Source of the DNA: Rhodeus uyekii
Lineage: Eukaryota; Chordata; Actinopteri; Cypriniformes; Acheilognathidae
NCBI GenBank assembly: GCA_037043235.1
Contig: JAWRVZ010000003.1
Span: 10,343,501-10,407,500 of the forward strand
Reading direction: 5' to 3'
DNA length: 64,000 nt
Part shown: positions 57,401 to 59,652 of the stretch, in pieces
Layout of the letters: the number at the start of each line of letters is the position of its first letter
Position numbering within the stretch: position 1 is the first letter of the stretch
Made by a program: the position numbers and the translations under genes
Notes under the pieces: generated by a model
What the model was told of the DNA's origin: nothing
Database searches by the model: none
Seen by the model: only the letters and a program-made list of their open reading frames with translations

Positions 57401-58017
57401 CTCCCCAGCTGTCCTATTTGAGTCCAGCAAGCAACACGATGGCACCAGCCGCGGGACTGATGTTTACGTGAGGACTTTGCCAAGTGCTAAATTTATGCAC
57501 CCCTCTCTGGCTGCAATAAACCTGAGTTTACACTGCACCAGCTGAATACAGAAATCTGTTAGGAGATGAATACAGTCCAGATAGAAGTGCTATAGTGTTA
57601 TGACCAACGCATCTCCATGAAATTATTATTCATGCATGTGGATGAATATAGAAACAGTATCTCAATATATTGCTCTTCATGTCTACTTCAAGTACGACTG
57701 TGTTAAATAGGCTACTGTAAAAAGAGAACATGCAATTATTATAACTCATACGTTGTCGCATTCAAAACATTATTACCTTGTATGTGCTGATTAACAACGC
57801 TCTCCAGCTTCTCCAGCCTCTCTATAATCCTCAGGGTTTCTCCTCTGTTGTCATCATCAAACTTTTTCTCATGCGTCCTCCCCGCAACTTTAACGCTGCC
57901 GTTATCAGACACATAATTGGTGATCCATCCGACGTAGAGCAGACACAAAATATTGGTCATGCCGCTTAAAATCACGCACGTGGACACCAAAGTTTTGGTT
58001 CTCCTCGTGCATGCCAT
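10666..58017 (-). CDS. galnt18: galnt18 gene span, exons 1-9 (3' end outside window)
   Basis: Polypeptide N-acetylgalactosaminyltransferase 18, a type II membrane protein of the secretory pathway in the family that transfers GalNAc from UDP-GalNAc to Ser/Thr (mucin-type O-glycosylation). Nine exons join in consistent phase (1,2,1,2,2,0,0,0) into 506 codons without a stop. Layout: short cytosolic tail, transmembrane segment at about residues 10-31, coiled stem, GT-A catalytic domain at about 150-440 with DDNS (195-198), DAH (253-255), YGGEN (356-360) and H384, then the start of the ricin-like lectin domain (C484-V-D). The N-terminus and the whole exon series match human GALNT18 as I remember it better than GALNT9 or GALNT17. 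Human GALNT18 is about 607 residues, so about 100 residues (probably two exons) are missing and should lie left of position 1. Activity of Y-subfamily members is reported as weak or disputed. Whether this is the a or b fish paralogue cannot be decided here. Confidence 0.93.
11708..11846 (-). repeat. tRNA-derived SINE, minus orientation, diverged
   Basis: Reads on the minus strand as a tRNA-like head (CTTTCCAGTAGCTTG..., B-box region degraded to TTCAATTCCC) and the tail AATGCATTGTAAGTCAC..., AAAAGCGTTTGCCAAATA. The same family occurs at 13254-13393, 27885-28015 and 59491-59652. Intron 8. Confidence 0.75.
11862..12090. repeat. Abundant cyprinid-type interspersed repeat, copy 1
   Basis: Contains GTCACATGATCCTTCAGAAC, 'cagttgtgctgcttcatat', 'aaaagaacagcatttatta', 'tgatcaatttgaagcatcc' and 'ttgatttctttcaaaaaaat', the word order of a very common repeat in cyprinid genomes (probably a non-autonomous DNA transposon). 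Other copies: 13062-14150 (split), 37858-37985, 40460-40732 and 48949-49160. Confidence 0.7.
12337..12474 (-). CDS. galnt18: galnt18 exon 8: end of catalytic domain and linker
   Basis: 138 bases, 46 codons, residues 429-474, acceptor GTGTGCAG, perfect donor GTAAGT. It codes DSGIDIGDIRERKALRERL, then CKPFSWFLKNIYSEMRTYTD, ending IAYGV. It covers the last helices of the catalytic domain and the linker to the lectin domain. Confidence 0.93.
13101..13964. mobile_element. Tigger/pogo-like DNA element (family A) carrying a SINE
   Basis: Ends CAGTAATACCTCGAGATATG... and ...TATCTCGAGGTATTACTG with TA on both sides. 864 bp, enlarged by the SINE at 13254-13393. The inner part has one plus frame (13436-13702), lysine-rich at its end (KKGKKTNLKKSKQ). 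It shows no DDE motif and I do not recognise it; it may be a transposase scrap. Confidence 0.8.
13254..13393 (-). repeat. tRNA-derived SINE nested in the Tigger-like element
   Basis: On the minus strand: CTTTCCTGTAGCTCAATCAG (A box), GGTCATGGGTTCGATCCCAG (B box), then GAATGCAATGCAAGTTGCTT and AAAAGCGTCTGCCAAATGCA. TTCTATT occurs on both flanks and may be the target duplication. RNA polymerase III boxes look intact, but it is a SINE, not a tRNA gene. Confidence 0.85.
14526..14711 (-). CDS. galnt18: galnt18 exon 7: catalytic domain, metal-ligand His
   Basis: 186 bases, 62 codons, residues 367-428, phase 0 on both sides. Acceptor TGTGATCAG, donor GTACTG after CCACAACAG. It begins VWLCGGSVEV and continues PCSRIAHIERAHKPYTEDL, RRNALRVAEVWMDEFKSHVY and MAWNVPQQ. 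H384 in RIAHIER corresponds to the third metal ligand of the family. Separated from exon 6 by the 5.5-kb intron 6. Confidence 0.94.
14712..16970. other. Intron 6, left part, with octamer motifs
   Basis: No gene. Less AT-rich than neighbouring intron over 15,180-16,030 and free of recognised repeats there. Two exact POU octamers ATTTGCAT lie at 15634-15641 and 15911-15918, with TATGCATAAT at 15831. A candidate regulatory element; conservation is untested. Confidence 0.35.
16971..17430. repeat. SINE tail remnants
   Basis: Two short pieces resemble the inverted SINE tail: 'catttagcagatgcttta' at about 16988-17005 and 'ttagagaatactttcattc' followed by 'taagtgacttacaaatta' at about 17383-17420. 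Both are diverged and lack the tRNA-like head. Confidence 0.45.
17431..18415. other. Intron 6, no recognised feature
   Basis: AT-rich sequence with no coding signature. A less AT-rich stretch at 17,640-17,890 has no repeat I recognise. Confidence 0.45.
18416..19040. mobile_element. Dispersed element interrupted by a Tigger-like insertion
   Basis: Flanks of the 18541-18874 element belong together: GACAGGGTACGAGTGCATAC and GAACACGGAACATGACAGG on the left, GGGAGGGTATATATGAC and a short tandem of GACCTGGAAG words (18985-19020) on the right. Its word content parallels the sequence around the minisatellite at 5855-8065, so both may be copies of one family. Confidence 0.45.
18541..18874. mobile_element. 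Tigger/pogo-like DNA element (family C, short)
   Basis: Ends CAGTAATCCCTCGCCACTTC... and ...CGATAAATGAGGGATTACTG with TA on both sides, 334 bp. Related to the larger family C copies at 33973 and 41470 through the shared 'gtttcccaggatgccagac' and 'cacgtgattggtt' words, with internal deletion. Confidence 0.8.
19041..20239. other. Intron 6 next to exon 6
   Basis: No repeat family recognised apart from the G tract. 19,720-20,000 is less AT-rich, with short overlapping ORFs on both strands and no homology I can name. Confidence 0.45.
19692..19706. repeat. Poly-G tract, 15 G
   Basis: Uninterrupted G run on the plus strand in intron 6. Likely length-polymorphic and hard to sequence accurately. Confidence 0.9.
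20240..20354 (-). CDS. galnt18: galnt18 exon 6: Gal/GalNAc-T motif with YGGEN
   Basis: 115 bases, residues 328-366, with a strong pyrimidine tract and CCGCAG acceptor, donor GTAAGA, phase 0 out. It codes SPALIGCFVVDREYF, EEIGLLDEGMEVYGGENVEL and GIR. This is the conserved Gal/GalNAc-T segment. The canonical Trp of WGGEN is Tyr here, as in the Y subfamily. The codons read past the donor in a naive ORF are intronic. Confidence 0.94.
21036..21055. repeat. Poly-C tract, 20 C
   Basis: Uninterrupted C run in intron 5, equal to a G run on the transcribed RNA of galnt18. Confidence 0.9.
21193..21773. mobile_element. Tigger/pogo-like DNA element (family B), second copy
   Basis: Ends CAGTAGTACCTCAAGATACG... 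and ...TATCTCGAGGTACCACTG. Nearly identical to 3012-3645 over most of its length but lacks about 53 bp at 21566-21575, where the other copy has (ACGT)n and a CTC-rich stretch. TA follows the right end. Confidence 0.8.
21926..22123 (-). CDS. galnt18: galnt18 exon 5: catalytic domain, central part
   Basis: 198 bases, residues 262-328, acceptor TTTAAG, donor GTATAA. It codes AEPILHRIKEDRTRVISPSF, then DNIKYDTFEIEEYP, then FDWELWCRYLNPPKSWW. The exon lacks an internal Met near its start and is found only by homology and phase. It starts by completing the Trp codon split at intron 4 and ends in AG, which exon 6 completes as Arg328. Confidence 0.92.
22124..23187. other. Intron 4, no recognised feature
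   Basis: No repeat or coding signature recognised between exon 5 and the (TA)n tract. Confidence 0.5.
23207..23751. mobile_element. Tigger/pogo-like DNA element (family A) inside a (TA)n tract
   Basis: Ends CAGTAATACCTTGAGATACG... and ...CGTATCTCAAGGTATTACTG. (TA)n lies to the left (23188-23206) and, after a short (TG)n, to the right (23765-23806). The microsatellite supplied TA targets, or it expanded after insertion. 545 bp with no ORF of note. Confidence 0.8.
23765..23806. repeat. (TA)n microsatellite
   Basis: About 21 TA dinucleotides in intron 4, 150 bp downstream of exon 4. Confidence 0.95.
23953..24136 (-). CDS. galnt18: galnt18 exon 4: DXH metal-binding motif
   Basis: 184 bases, residues 201-262. 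The acceptor follows GACTCAAAG and is pyrimidine-poor near the AG. The donor is GTCAGT after GGATG, chosen over a GTAAAA five bases downstream because only it gives Trp262 and the right phase for exon 5. It contains IKVVRH, EGLIRSRVSGWRAAT and ALFDAHVEF. DAH at 253-255 is the DXH motif that binds Mn2+ and the UDP pyrophosphate in this family, and it is intact. Confidence 0.93.
24137..25579. other. Intron 3, left part
   Basis: 24,240-24,660 is unusually GC-balanced for this intron and has no repeat signature. 24,860-25,330 is extremely AT-rich. No coding exon beyond exon 4. Confidence 0.45.
25580..26253. mobile_element. Family A element with degraded left end
   Basis: The right end CATATCCCAAGGTATTACTG with TA is clear. 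Inside, GAGCTCATAACTTGAATTGC, 'catatctcaaatcattttt', 'gtgaggcgacgtggactgc' and 'gtaagctgctcatatctca' match 23207-23751. The left terminus (around 25575) is not a CAGTAATACC end, so the copy is truncated or altered there. Confidence 0.65.
26254..27371. other. Intron 3, right part
   Basis: No repeat or coding signature recognised up to exon 3. Confidence 0.5.
27372..27538 (-). CDS. galnt18: galnt18 exon 3: first half of GT-A nucleotide-binding fold
   Basis: 167 bases, residues 145-201, acceptor CTCTGCAG, donor GTGAGG. It begins with CRN, continues through the first beta strand of the Rossmann-like fold (VSIIFIFVNEALSV) and reaches EIILVDDNS (190-198), the strand whose aspartates lie near UDP in the family. 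The frame splits a codon as G|CT across intron 3, giving Ala201. The continuation in exon 4 then aligns residue for residue with the human protein. Confidence 0.93.
27885..28015 (+). repeat. SINE with inverted head fragment
   Basis: The tail is in plus orientation: AAGAACTGATTCAATGTG, 'ttgaatgcaatgtaagtcg', 'ctttggataaaagcatctg'. The 20 bases before it, 'tgattgagctacaggaaagc' (27893-27912), are the SINE head in the opposite orientation, so the copy is rearranged. Intron 2. Confidence 0.7.
28300..28530. repeat. Degenerate short tandem repeat
   Basis: A loose succession of about 25-30-bp words: 'tgtgttcctgtgagaaattt', 'tgcatccccaaacaaaatg', 'tttgcattccatgagaaag', 'tttgcaatctccctgaaaaa', 'cattgcatacccattcaaa', 'gtgtttgtgttccttctgag'. 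Similar words recur with drift. The minus ORF here is a by-product. Confidence 0.4.
29056..29248 (-). CDS. galnt18: galnt18 exon 2: stem region
   Basis: 193 bases, phase 1 in and phase 2 out, residues 81-145. Acceptor TTCTAG at 29254-29249, donor GTGAAT after GACGG. It codes the stem ahead of the catalytic domain, including SLFAHWG, VALKKFQYYGYN and YLSDRLSLDR, all characteristic of GALNT18. The exon has no ATG of its own and is easily missed in an ORF scan. Intron 2 to exon 3 is 1.5 kb. Confidence 0.92.
29249..31504. other. Intron 1 next to exon 2, AT-rich with microsatellites
   Basis: (AAT)n at about 29580-29607 and (AAAT)n at about 29813-29842 produce spurious long AT-rich ORFs on both strands. 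No repeat family or coding signature was recognised between 29,900 and 31,500. Confidence 0.5.
31505..33650 (-). pseudogene. L2/CR1-type LINE fragment, endonuclease and RT pieces
   Basis: Minus strand. From the right: a segment reading as LINE ORF2 start (about 33,380-33,240, LTETWIR-type words), an apurinic endonuclease piece at 32810-33256 (IAVIYRPPGQLGSF, LVVFGDFNINLE, the DFN-type catalytic box), a linker (KTFSSLLCPLPPP) at about 32,400, and reverse transcriptase from about 32,100 (FNKGHSTETALLSVTEA, then ILLDISTAFDTVTHQ, then YADD coded by 31566-31555). Stops, frameshifts and a missing RT middle make it dead. It ends just after YADD, so the 3' end is also lost. Confidence 0.85.
33973..34541. 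mobile_element. Tigger/pogo-like element (family C), right end lost
   Basis: Left end CAGTAATCCCTCGCCACTTC preceded by TA. The interior matches 41470-42118 in the opposite orientation, including 'ctctcagaagcaaatgttga', 'gatatctgacgaggcgcttc', 'gatgagtgtagagcacc' and 'cattgggggccaatcc'-like words. The CAG...CTG right terminus is missing; similarity stops near 34541. Confidence 0.75.
34542..36502. other. Intron 1, no recognised feature
   Basis: AT-rich, no repeat family or exon recognised. 35,150-35,520 is less AT-rich with one 103-codon minus ORF lacking homology. Confidence 0.45.
36507..37052. mobile_element. TTAA-flanked inverted-repeat element (piggyBac-like MITE?)
   Basis: TTAA on both sides (36503-36506 and 37053-37056). 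Imperfect inverted ends GGGCCAG... and ...CTGACCC, with ACGCATGAATCAC close inside the left end and its inverse GTGATTCATGCGT close inside the right end. 546 bp, rich in CpG and in ACGCAC/ACGCAT words throughout. The four-base TTAA target suggests piggyBac, but GGG ends are not the usual CCC ends, so the family is uncertain. No ORF. Confidence 0.65.
37057..37857. other. Intron 1, no recognised feature
   Basis: Contains a 146-codon plus ORF (37405-37845) that overlaps a minus ORF. Composition and content do not resemble a known protein, and no splice-linked exon is evident. Confidence 0.4.
37858..37985. repeat. Cyprinid-type interspersed repeat fragment, copy 3
   Basis: 'cttatgctcaccaaggctga', 'atttattttatcaacatt' and 'gttttcagtgtcatatgcga' are the reverse orientation of the family member at 40460-40732. 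Confidence 0.6.
38053..38480 (+). pseudogene. Tc1-like transposase fragment (second family)
   Basis: Plus-strand reading from about 38,280 gives QHDRFGSGSVMIWGGISLEG, then RTDLPMLANGSLT, YRDEILRAIVRPYAGAV, which is the central catalytic part of a Tc1 transposase distinct from the one at 3948. Upstream sequence (38,090-38,230) is similar in style but frameshifted. No inverted ends were found and similarity stops near 38480. Confidence 0.8.
38596..38634. repeat. (TA)n microsatellite
   Basis: About 19 TA dinucleotides in intron 1. Confidence 0.9.
38700..39172 (-). pseudogene. LINE reverse-transcriptase C-terminal fragment (Rex1/Babar-like)
   Basis: Minus strand: a degenerate DLKW region, then VKKAQERLYFHHQFRMFNLP, LLKLFYSAIDESVLYSS and ITVWFNSATKSDIRRLQ, then PCPTSRIF and HPVHSLFE after a stop. 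This is the conserved region after the RT domain in fish LINEs (the 'KKAQQRLYFLR ... FYSAVIESVL' type). It stops next to the Harbinger end at 39179. Confidence 0.75.
39179..39672 (+). mobile_element. PIF/Harbinger remnant with start of Myb-like protein
   Basis: Left end GGGCCTCATTTATAAAACAG is a typical fish Harbinger terminus, with further 'atttataaaaccgtgc' words inside. An ATG at 39587 opens MATGGKRGKKRNSSDTEIE, then TLVGELE, the start of the Myb/SANT-like DNA-binding protein of this superfamily. It breaks after about 28 codons. The right end is missing. A (TA)n tract lies inside at about 39455-39490. Confidence 0.75.
39673..40459. other. Intron 1, no recognised feature
   Basis: AT-rich. 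No coding or repeat family recognised. Confidence 0.45.
40460..40732. repeat. Cyprinid-type interspersed repeat, copy 4 (fullest)
   Basis: 'aaatgatttctgaaggatca', 'tgtgactctgaagaaagga', 'gtaatgatgctgaaaatgc', 'gatcaataaatgcagccttg', then 'tactgaccccaaagttttg'. This is the characteristic word order of the family, which I associate with cyprinids. Confidence 0.75.
40733..41469. other. Intron 1 with a GC-rich unexplained stretch
   Basis: 41,040-41,330 is much less AT-rich than its surroundings and has a 65-codon minus ORF (41093-41290). I see no homology, but the composition is unlike the flanking intron. Confidence 0.35.
41470..42118. mobile_element. Tigger/pogo-like element (family C), full length
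   Basis: Ends CAGTGATCCCTCGTTTATCA... and ...GAAGTGGCGAGGGATTACTG with TA on both sides, 649 bp. The interior shares 'gagcgggagcc...', 'tcgcgccgggaaccaatcac' and 'gatatcggcgctggatcatc' with 33973-34541 in inverse orientation. A (GAT)n-like run lies at 41760-41780. Confidence 0.8.
42119..44479. other. Intron 1, no recognised feature
   Basis: 2.4 kb without repeat families I recognise. 42,300-42,680 and 43,540-43,760 have balanced composition. CAGTGGTGTGGGGAAGGGGG at 44,321 could be a transposon end but has no partner. Confidence 0.4.
44480..44560 (+). repeat. Short fish repeat 3' tail
   Basis: CTGTAAAGCTGCTTTGAAAC, then 'gaaaagcgctatacaaataa' and 'acttgaa' is a very common terminal segment of fish interspersed repeats. 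An inverse relative ('gtcaagtcacctttacttat', 'acagcacttttt') lies at 53202-53234. Confidence 0.6.
44561..45535. other. Intron 1, no recognised feature
   Basis: No repeat family recognised. A 96-codon plus ORF at 45192-45482 has no homology that I know. Confidence 0.4.
45536..46108 (+). mobile_element. Tc1-like transposon remnant (third family), right end
   Basis: Right end TTTTCAAAACTCTTGGCCAG, then TGCTGTA, with 'cataaacttgatctaattgt', 'caataaaagcctttgatac' and 'gcttgtaattatacttcagt' upstream: the 3' part of a well-known cyprinid Tc1 family. Degraded transposase words precede it (45,560-45,930; KVFTDE-like 'KFIFTDKSPF' at about 45,713). The left end is missing. Confidence 0.75.
46337..47266. 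mobile_element. Composite TA-flanked element with CAGTGGAGTT ends
   Basis: Ends CAGTGGAGTTCACTTATCTC... and ...CCGAACTCCACTG with TA on both sides, 930 bp. Its right half (about 46,920-47,180) is clearly related to the element at 54670-55296: both have 'tggcgcttg', 'gctgtctga..tgtcaatcat', 'tgattggctgtg..gccatg' and 'gggttatg.caac'. The outer ends differ, so this is a composite. Confidence 0.75.
47267..48948. other. Intron 1, no recognised feature
   Basis: No coding or repeat signature recognised. 48,520-48,800 is balanced in composition and repeat-free by eye. Confidence 0.4.
48949..49160. repeat. Cyprinid-type interspersed repeat, copy 5
   Basis: Reverse orientation: 'gaattttcagcatcattcct', 'ccagtcttcagtgtctcatg', 'attcttcagaaatcatccta', 'atatgctgatttgctgcata'. 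Confidence 0.7.
49161..50230. other. Intron 1, no recognised feature
   Basis: 49,440-50,040 is balanced in composition without a repeat signature. A 127-codon plus ORF (49446-49829) lacks any recognisable domain. Confidence 0.4.
50231..50579. mobile_element. Tigger/pogo-like DNA element (family A), short copy
   Basis: Ends CAGTAATACCTTGAGATACG... and ...CTTATCTCAAGGTATTACTG, TA on both sides, 349 bp. Shares 'gcataatctgttccagga' with 23207-23751. Confidence 0.8.
50977..53523. mobile_element. TA-flanked element with CCGTATTTT ends, carrying a nested insertion
   Basis: Left CCGTATTTTTTGCCGCATAA and right TTATATGGCGAAAAATACGG are inverted copies, with TA on both sides (50975-50976, 53524-53525). 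Without the insertion at 51319-52855 it is about 1.0 kb. The inner arms repeat 'gtgaggggagtgag' words (53,100-53,175) and 'gactccctgg'. A 17-G run lies at 51022-51038. The family is not certain; related ends occur at 54670-55296. Confidence 0.75.
51319..52855. mobile_element. hAT-like element nested in the CCGTATTTT element
   Basis: Inverted ends CAGGGCTAGAATTACA... and ...TGTAATTCGAACCCTG, preceded and followed directly by GCACGC (51313-51318 and 52856-52861). hAT elements usually duplicate 8 bp; only six match here. Further arms 'ggcaag..ttgcc' and 'attgccgtgg' are partly inverted. A minus frame at 52042-52257 ends KRKQADIANAASKCQKLPSF, which resembles the N-terminus of hAT-type zinc-finger transposases. 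There is no full transposase. Confidence 0.65.
53526..54669. other. Intron 1, no recognised feature
   Basis: No repeat or exon recognised. A 100-codon plus ORF at 53784-54086 starts with a hydrophobic stretch but has no splice-linked partner. Confidence 0.4.
54670..55296. mobile_element. TA-flanked element with CCGTATTTTCC ends
   Basis: Left CCGTATTTTCCTGCATATAA, right GTTATCTGGGGGAAAATACAG, TA on both sides, 627 bp. Subterminal 'gcgggttata' words recur in both arms. No ORF of note. Interior homologous to the right half of 46337-47266. Confidence 0.75.
55297..57776. other. Intron 1 near exon 1, no recognised repeat
   Basis: 2.5 kb without transposon signatures, unusual for this intron. 55,900-56,200 and 57,100-57,480 are the least AT-rich parts. 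Early-intron regulatory sequence is possible but unproven. Confidence 0.4.
57777..58017 (-). CDS. galnt18: galnt18 exon 1: cytosolic tail, TM anchor, stem start
   Basis: Codes residues 1-80 plus one base. The ATG at 58017 sits in a good Kozak context (G at -3, G at +4). The start MACTRRTKTLVSTC is nearly the human GALNT18 start. Residues 10-31 are hydrophobic and form the signal anchor, so the protein is type II. A charged stem follows, with a heptad-like stretch at about residues 60-78 (IIERLEKLESVVNQHIQ). The exon ends CACATACAAG with donor GTAATA, phase 1. The open frame runs past the donor for about 13 codons, which are intron. The next coding exon is 28.5 kb away. Confidence 0.93.
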
Positions 58018-58025
58018 CGCAACAT
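57972..58025 (-). CDS. 17-codon uORF overlapping the galnt18 start
   Basis: An ATG at 58025, eight bases upstream of the galnt18 ATG and out of frame with it, opens 17 codons ending in TGA at 57974-57972, inside exon 1. The context has G at -3. If the transcript leader includes this site, scanning ribosomes meet it first and its stop lies 44 bases past the main ATG, so it could lower galnt18 translation. Its use is inference; there is no evidence that the peptide itself matters. Confidence 0.4.
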   Translation of the reverse strand: MLRWHARGEPKLWCPRA

Positions 58026-58330
58026 CCCCACGTGCGCAGAAACAGGCACAAATCCTTTACGCGTTTAGCGGCGGTTCTGCTCTCATACGGCCCGGAGGAA
58101 TGATCTCCCGTATAACGTTTCGGCTTTGCGTTTCGGGCACATCTTATGTGACATGAAGCTGCAGCTGTTCGGATATGTGCGGATGTGTCTCGCGCTCGTC
58201 CGCACTGTTTGACAGCGGGTGAGCAGATCGGCAGCACGCGCGCGGCGTCATGAGCGAGGGAGACACGCGCACCATGTTACCGCGCGCGCTGATGTTGACA
58301 GCCAATGAAGTTCACCAGCAGGAATGTTTG
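58018..58330 (-). promoter_or_regulatory. galnt18: CpG-rich promoter / 5' leader of galnt18
   Basis: CpG density rises sharply here compared with the AT-rich flanks, with runs such as CACGCGCGCGGCG and ACCGCGCGCGCTG. A CCAAT box lies at 58302-58306 in a location plausible for a start site somewhere around 58,100-58,250. No TATA box is evident at a fixed distance, consistent with a CpG-island promoter. A second upstream ATG at 58154 opens a short ORF if the leader is that long. The exact start site cannot be read from sequence. Confidence 0.65.
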
Positions 58331-58659
58331 ACTAGTTCTCGCTCAGATTTTACATTGGACATAAGTGGGGAATACCAAATTGTTTACTATGCAACAATGT
58401 CGTTGGTCAAACGTTGAAATGTGTTTATGTTACCTTCATTTTTATTTGGCTAGTTTGGCAAGCTTATTTTAAAATGATTGACTTTTCTTCCAAAAAAGGT
58501 AAATCTATTTGTCATGTAATCCTAACTATTCAGTAATCATGGTGAATATTTATGTTCTATCTTCCACTTTAAGTTTAACATCATCATTTTAACACATTGC
58601 TGGGAACAATTGAAAAACGCAAAAATCATGTAATGTTTTTTTTTTCAGCTGAGTAGCTG
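58331..58659. other. 5' flank of galnt18
   Basis: AT-rich upstream DNA with no motif I can assign. Confidence 0.45.
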
Positions 58660-58866
58660 TTCCATAAAAAGTGGGGGGGCACAAATACAAACTCTTATAA
58701 TTCCTACACCATTCACCTAATTTGGATGTAAATAACCTCAAATTAAAGCTAAAAGTCTGCAGTTAAAGAACATCTTGTTTGTTTAATTTCAAATCCATTG
58801 TGGTGGTGTATAGAGCCAAAAAGATTAGAATTGTGTCGATGTCCCAATATTTATGAACATGACTGT
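58660..58866 (+). mobile_element. Tc1-like right-end fragment (fourth family)
   Basis: Ends TCCCAATATTTATGAACATG, then ACTG and TA, with 'attagaattgtgtcgatg' and 'aatttcaaatccattgtggt' upstream: a frequent fish Tc1-type terminus. The left end and transposase are missing. Confidence 0.7.
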
Positions 58867-59490
58867 ATTTGAACTTAAAATGGTTAGCATTTTTATTTTT
58901 CCTATTGTCCTTGCAAACATGCAATTTATTTTTGGATCCTAATACATCAGTTGAGATTTTACTGGCAGAATTCAGATCAATGTGCTTTAAGCTACAGCAG
59001 GAATTCTGAAATCACCAATTAAACAAACCCTCTGTTAAAACTAAAGCATTCTAATTAAGTTTTAACTGTGATCCTACTTTCTTTTTTAGTGCAACTTATT
59101 GTGAGCAATTCATCTCTACATCACTATTCCAAATTTTTAAAAATGCTTGTTTCTGAAAGTATGCTCCTTTTCAGATGACATGCCTAGAGAAAGCCATTCA
59201 TTATCATTCCCTCTGATATCATCTATGTGTCAGTGTCATGGGAACCATCTCCTTGACTCCTTAATTGTTCTGGATGACACAAGGGATCTCTCTTACTATT
59301 CAAGCCGCTTGACTCCATTCTAGTATGAAACAATGCCTTTTTGCAATTTAATTAATTCCAGATAATGCCTTTCCGTACATTATTTCTTGTTGATTATCCT
59401 GTATCATTCAAATACATCAGATTGCATTAGTAAAATGGGTTGGAATTATATTTTATGTTCACTTTAAAGTTTTGAATCAGTTACAAAATG
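58867..59490. other. 5' flank, no recognised feature
   Basis: AT-rich, no repeat or gene signature recognised. Confidence 0.45.
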
Positions 59491-59652
59491 CTTTCCTGTA
59501 GCTCAGTCAGAGCATTGGCGCTTACCGCGCCAAGATCATAGGTTCGATTCCCAAGGAAAGCATGAACTGATTAGAATATCAATGTGTTCCTTGAATGCAA
59601 TGTAAGTCGCTTTGGATAAAAGCGTCTGCCAAATACATAAAAGTAAATGTAA
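59491..59652 (+). repeat. tRNA-derived SINE, best preserved copy
   Basis: CTTTCCTGTAGCTCAGTCAG (A box), AGGTTCGATTCCCAAGG (B box), then 'gaatgcaatgtaagtcgctt', 'tggataaaagcgtctgcca' and a (GTAAAT)-like 3' end. Same family as the copies in introns 2 and 8 and at 13254. Confidence 0.9.

Noticed and set aside
57905..58237. 110-codon minus ORF over exon 1
   Set aside because: It begins with GTG rather than ATG and overlaps exon 1 in another frame. No homology.
59491..59652. A tRNA gene
   Set aside because: A and B boxes are present, but the cloverleaf is incomplete and the sequence continues into a SINE tail shared by several copies in the window.
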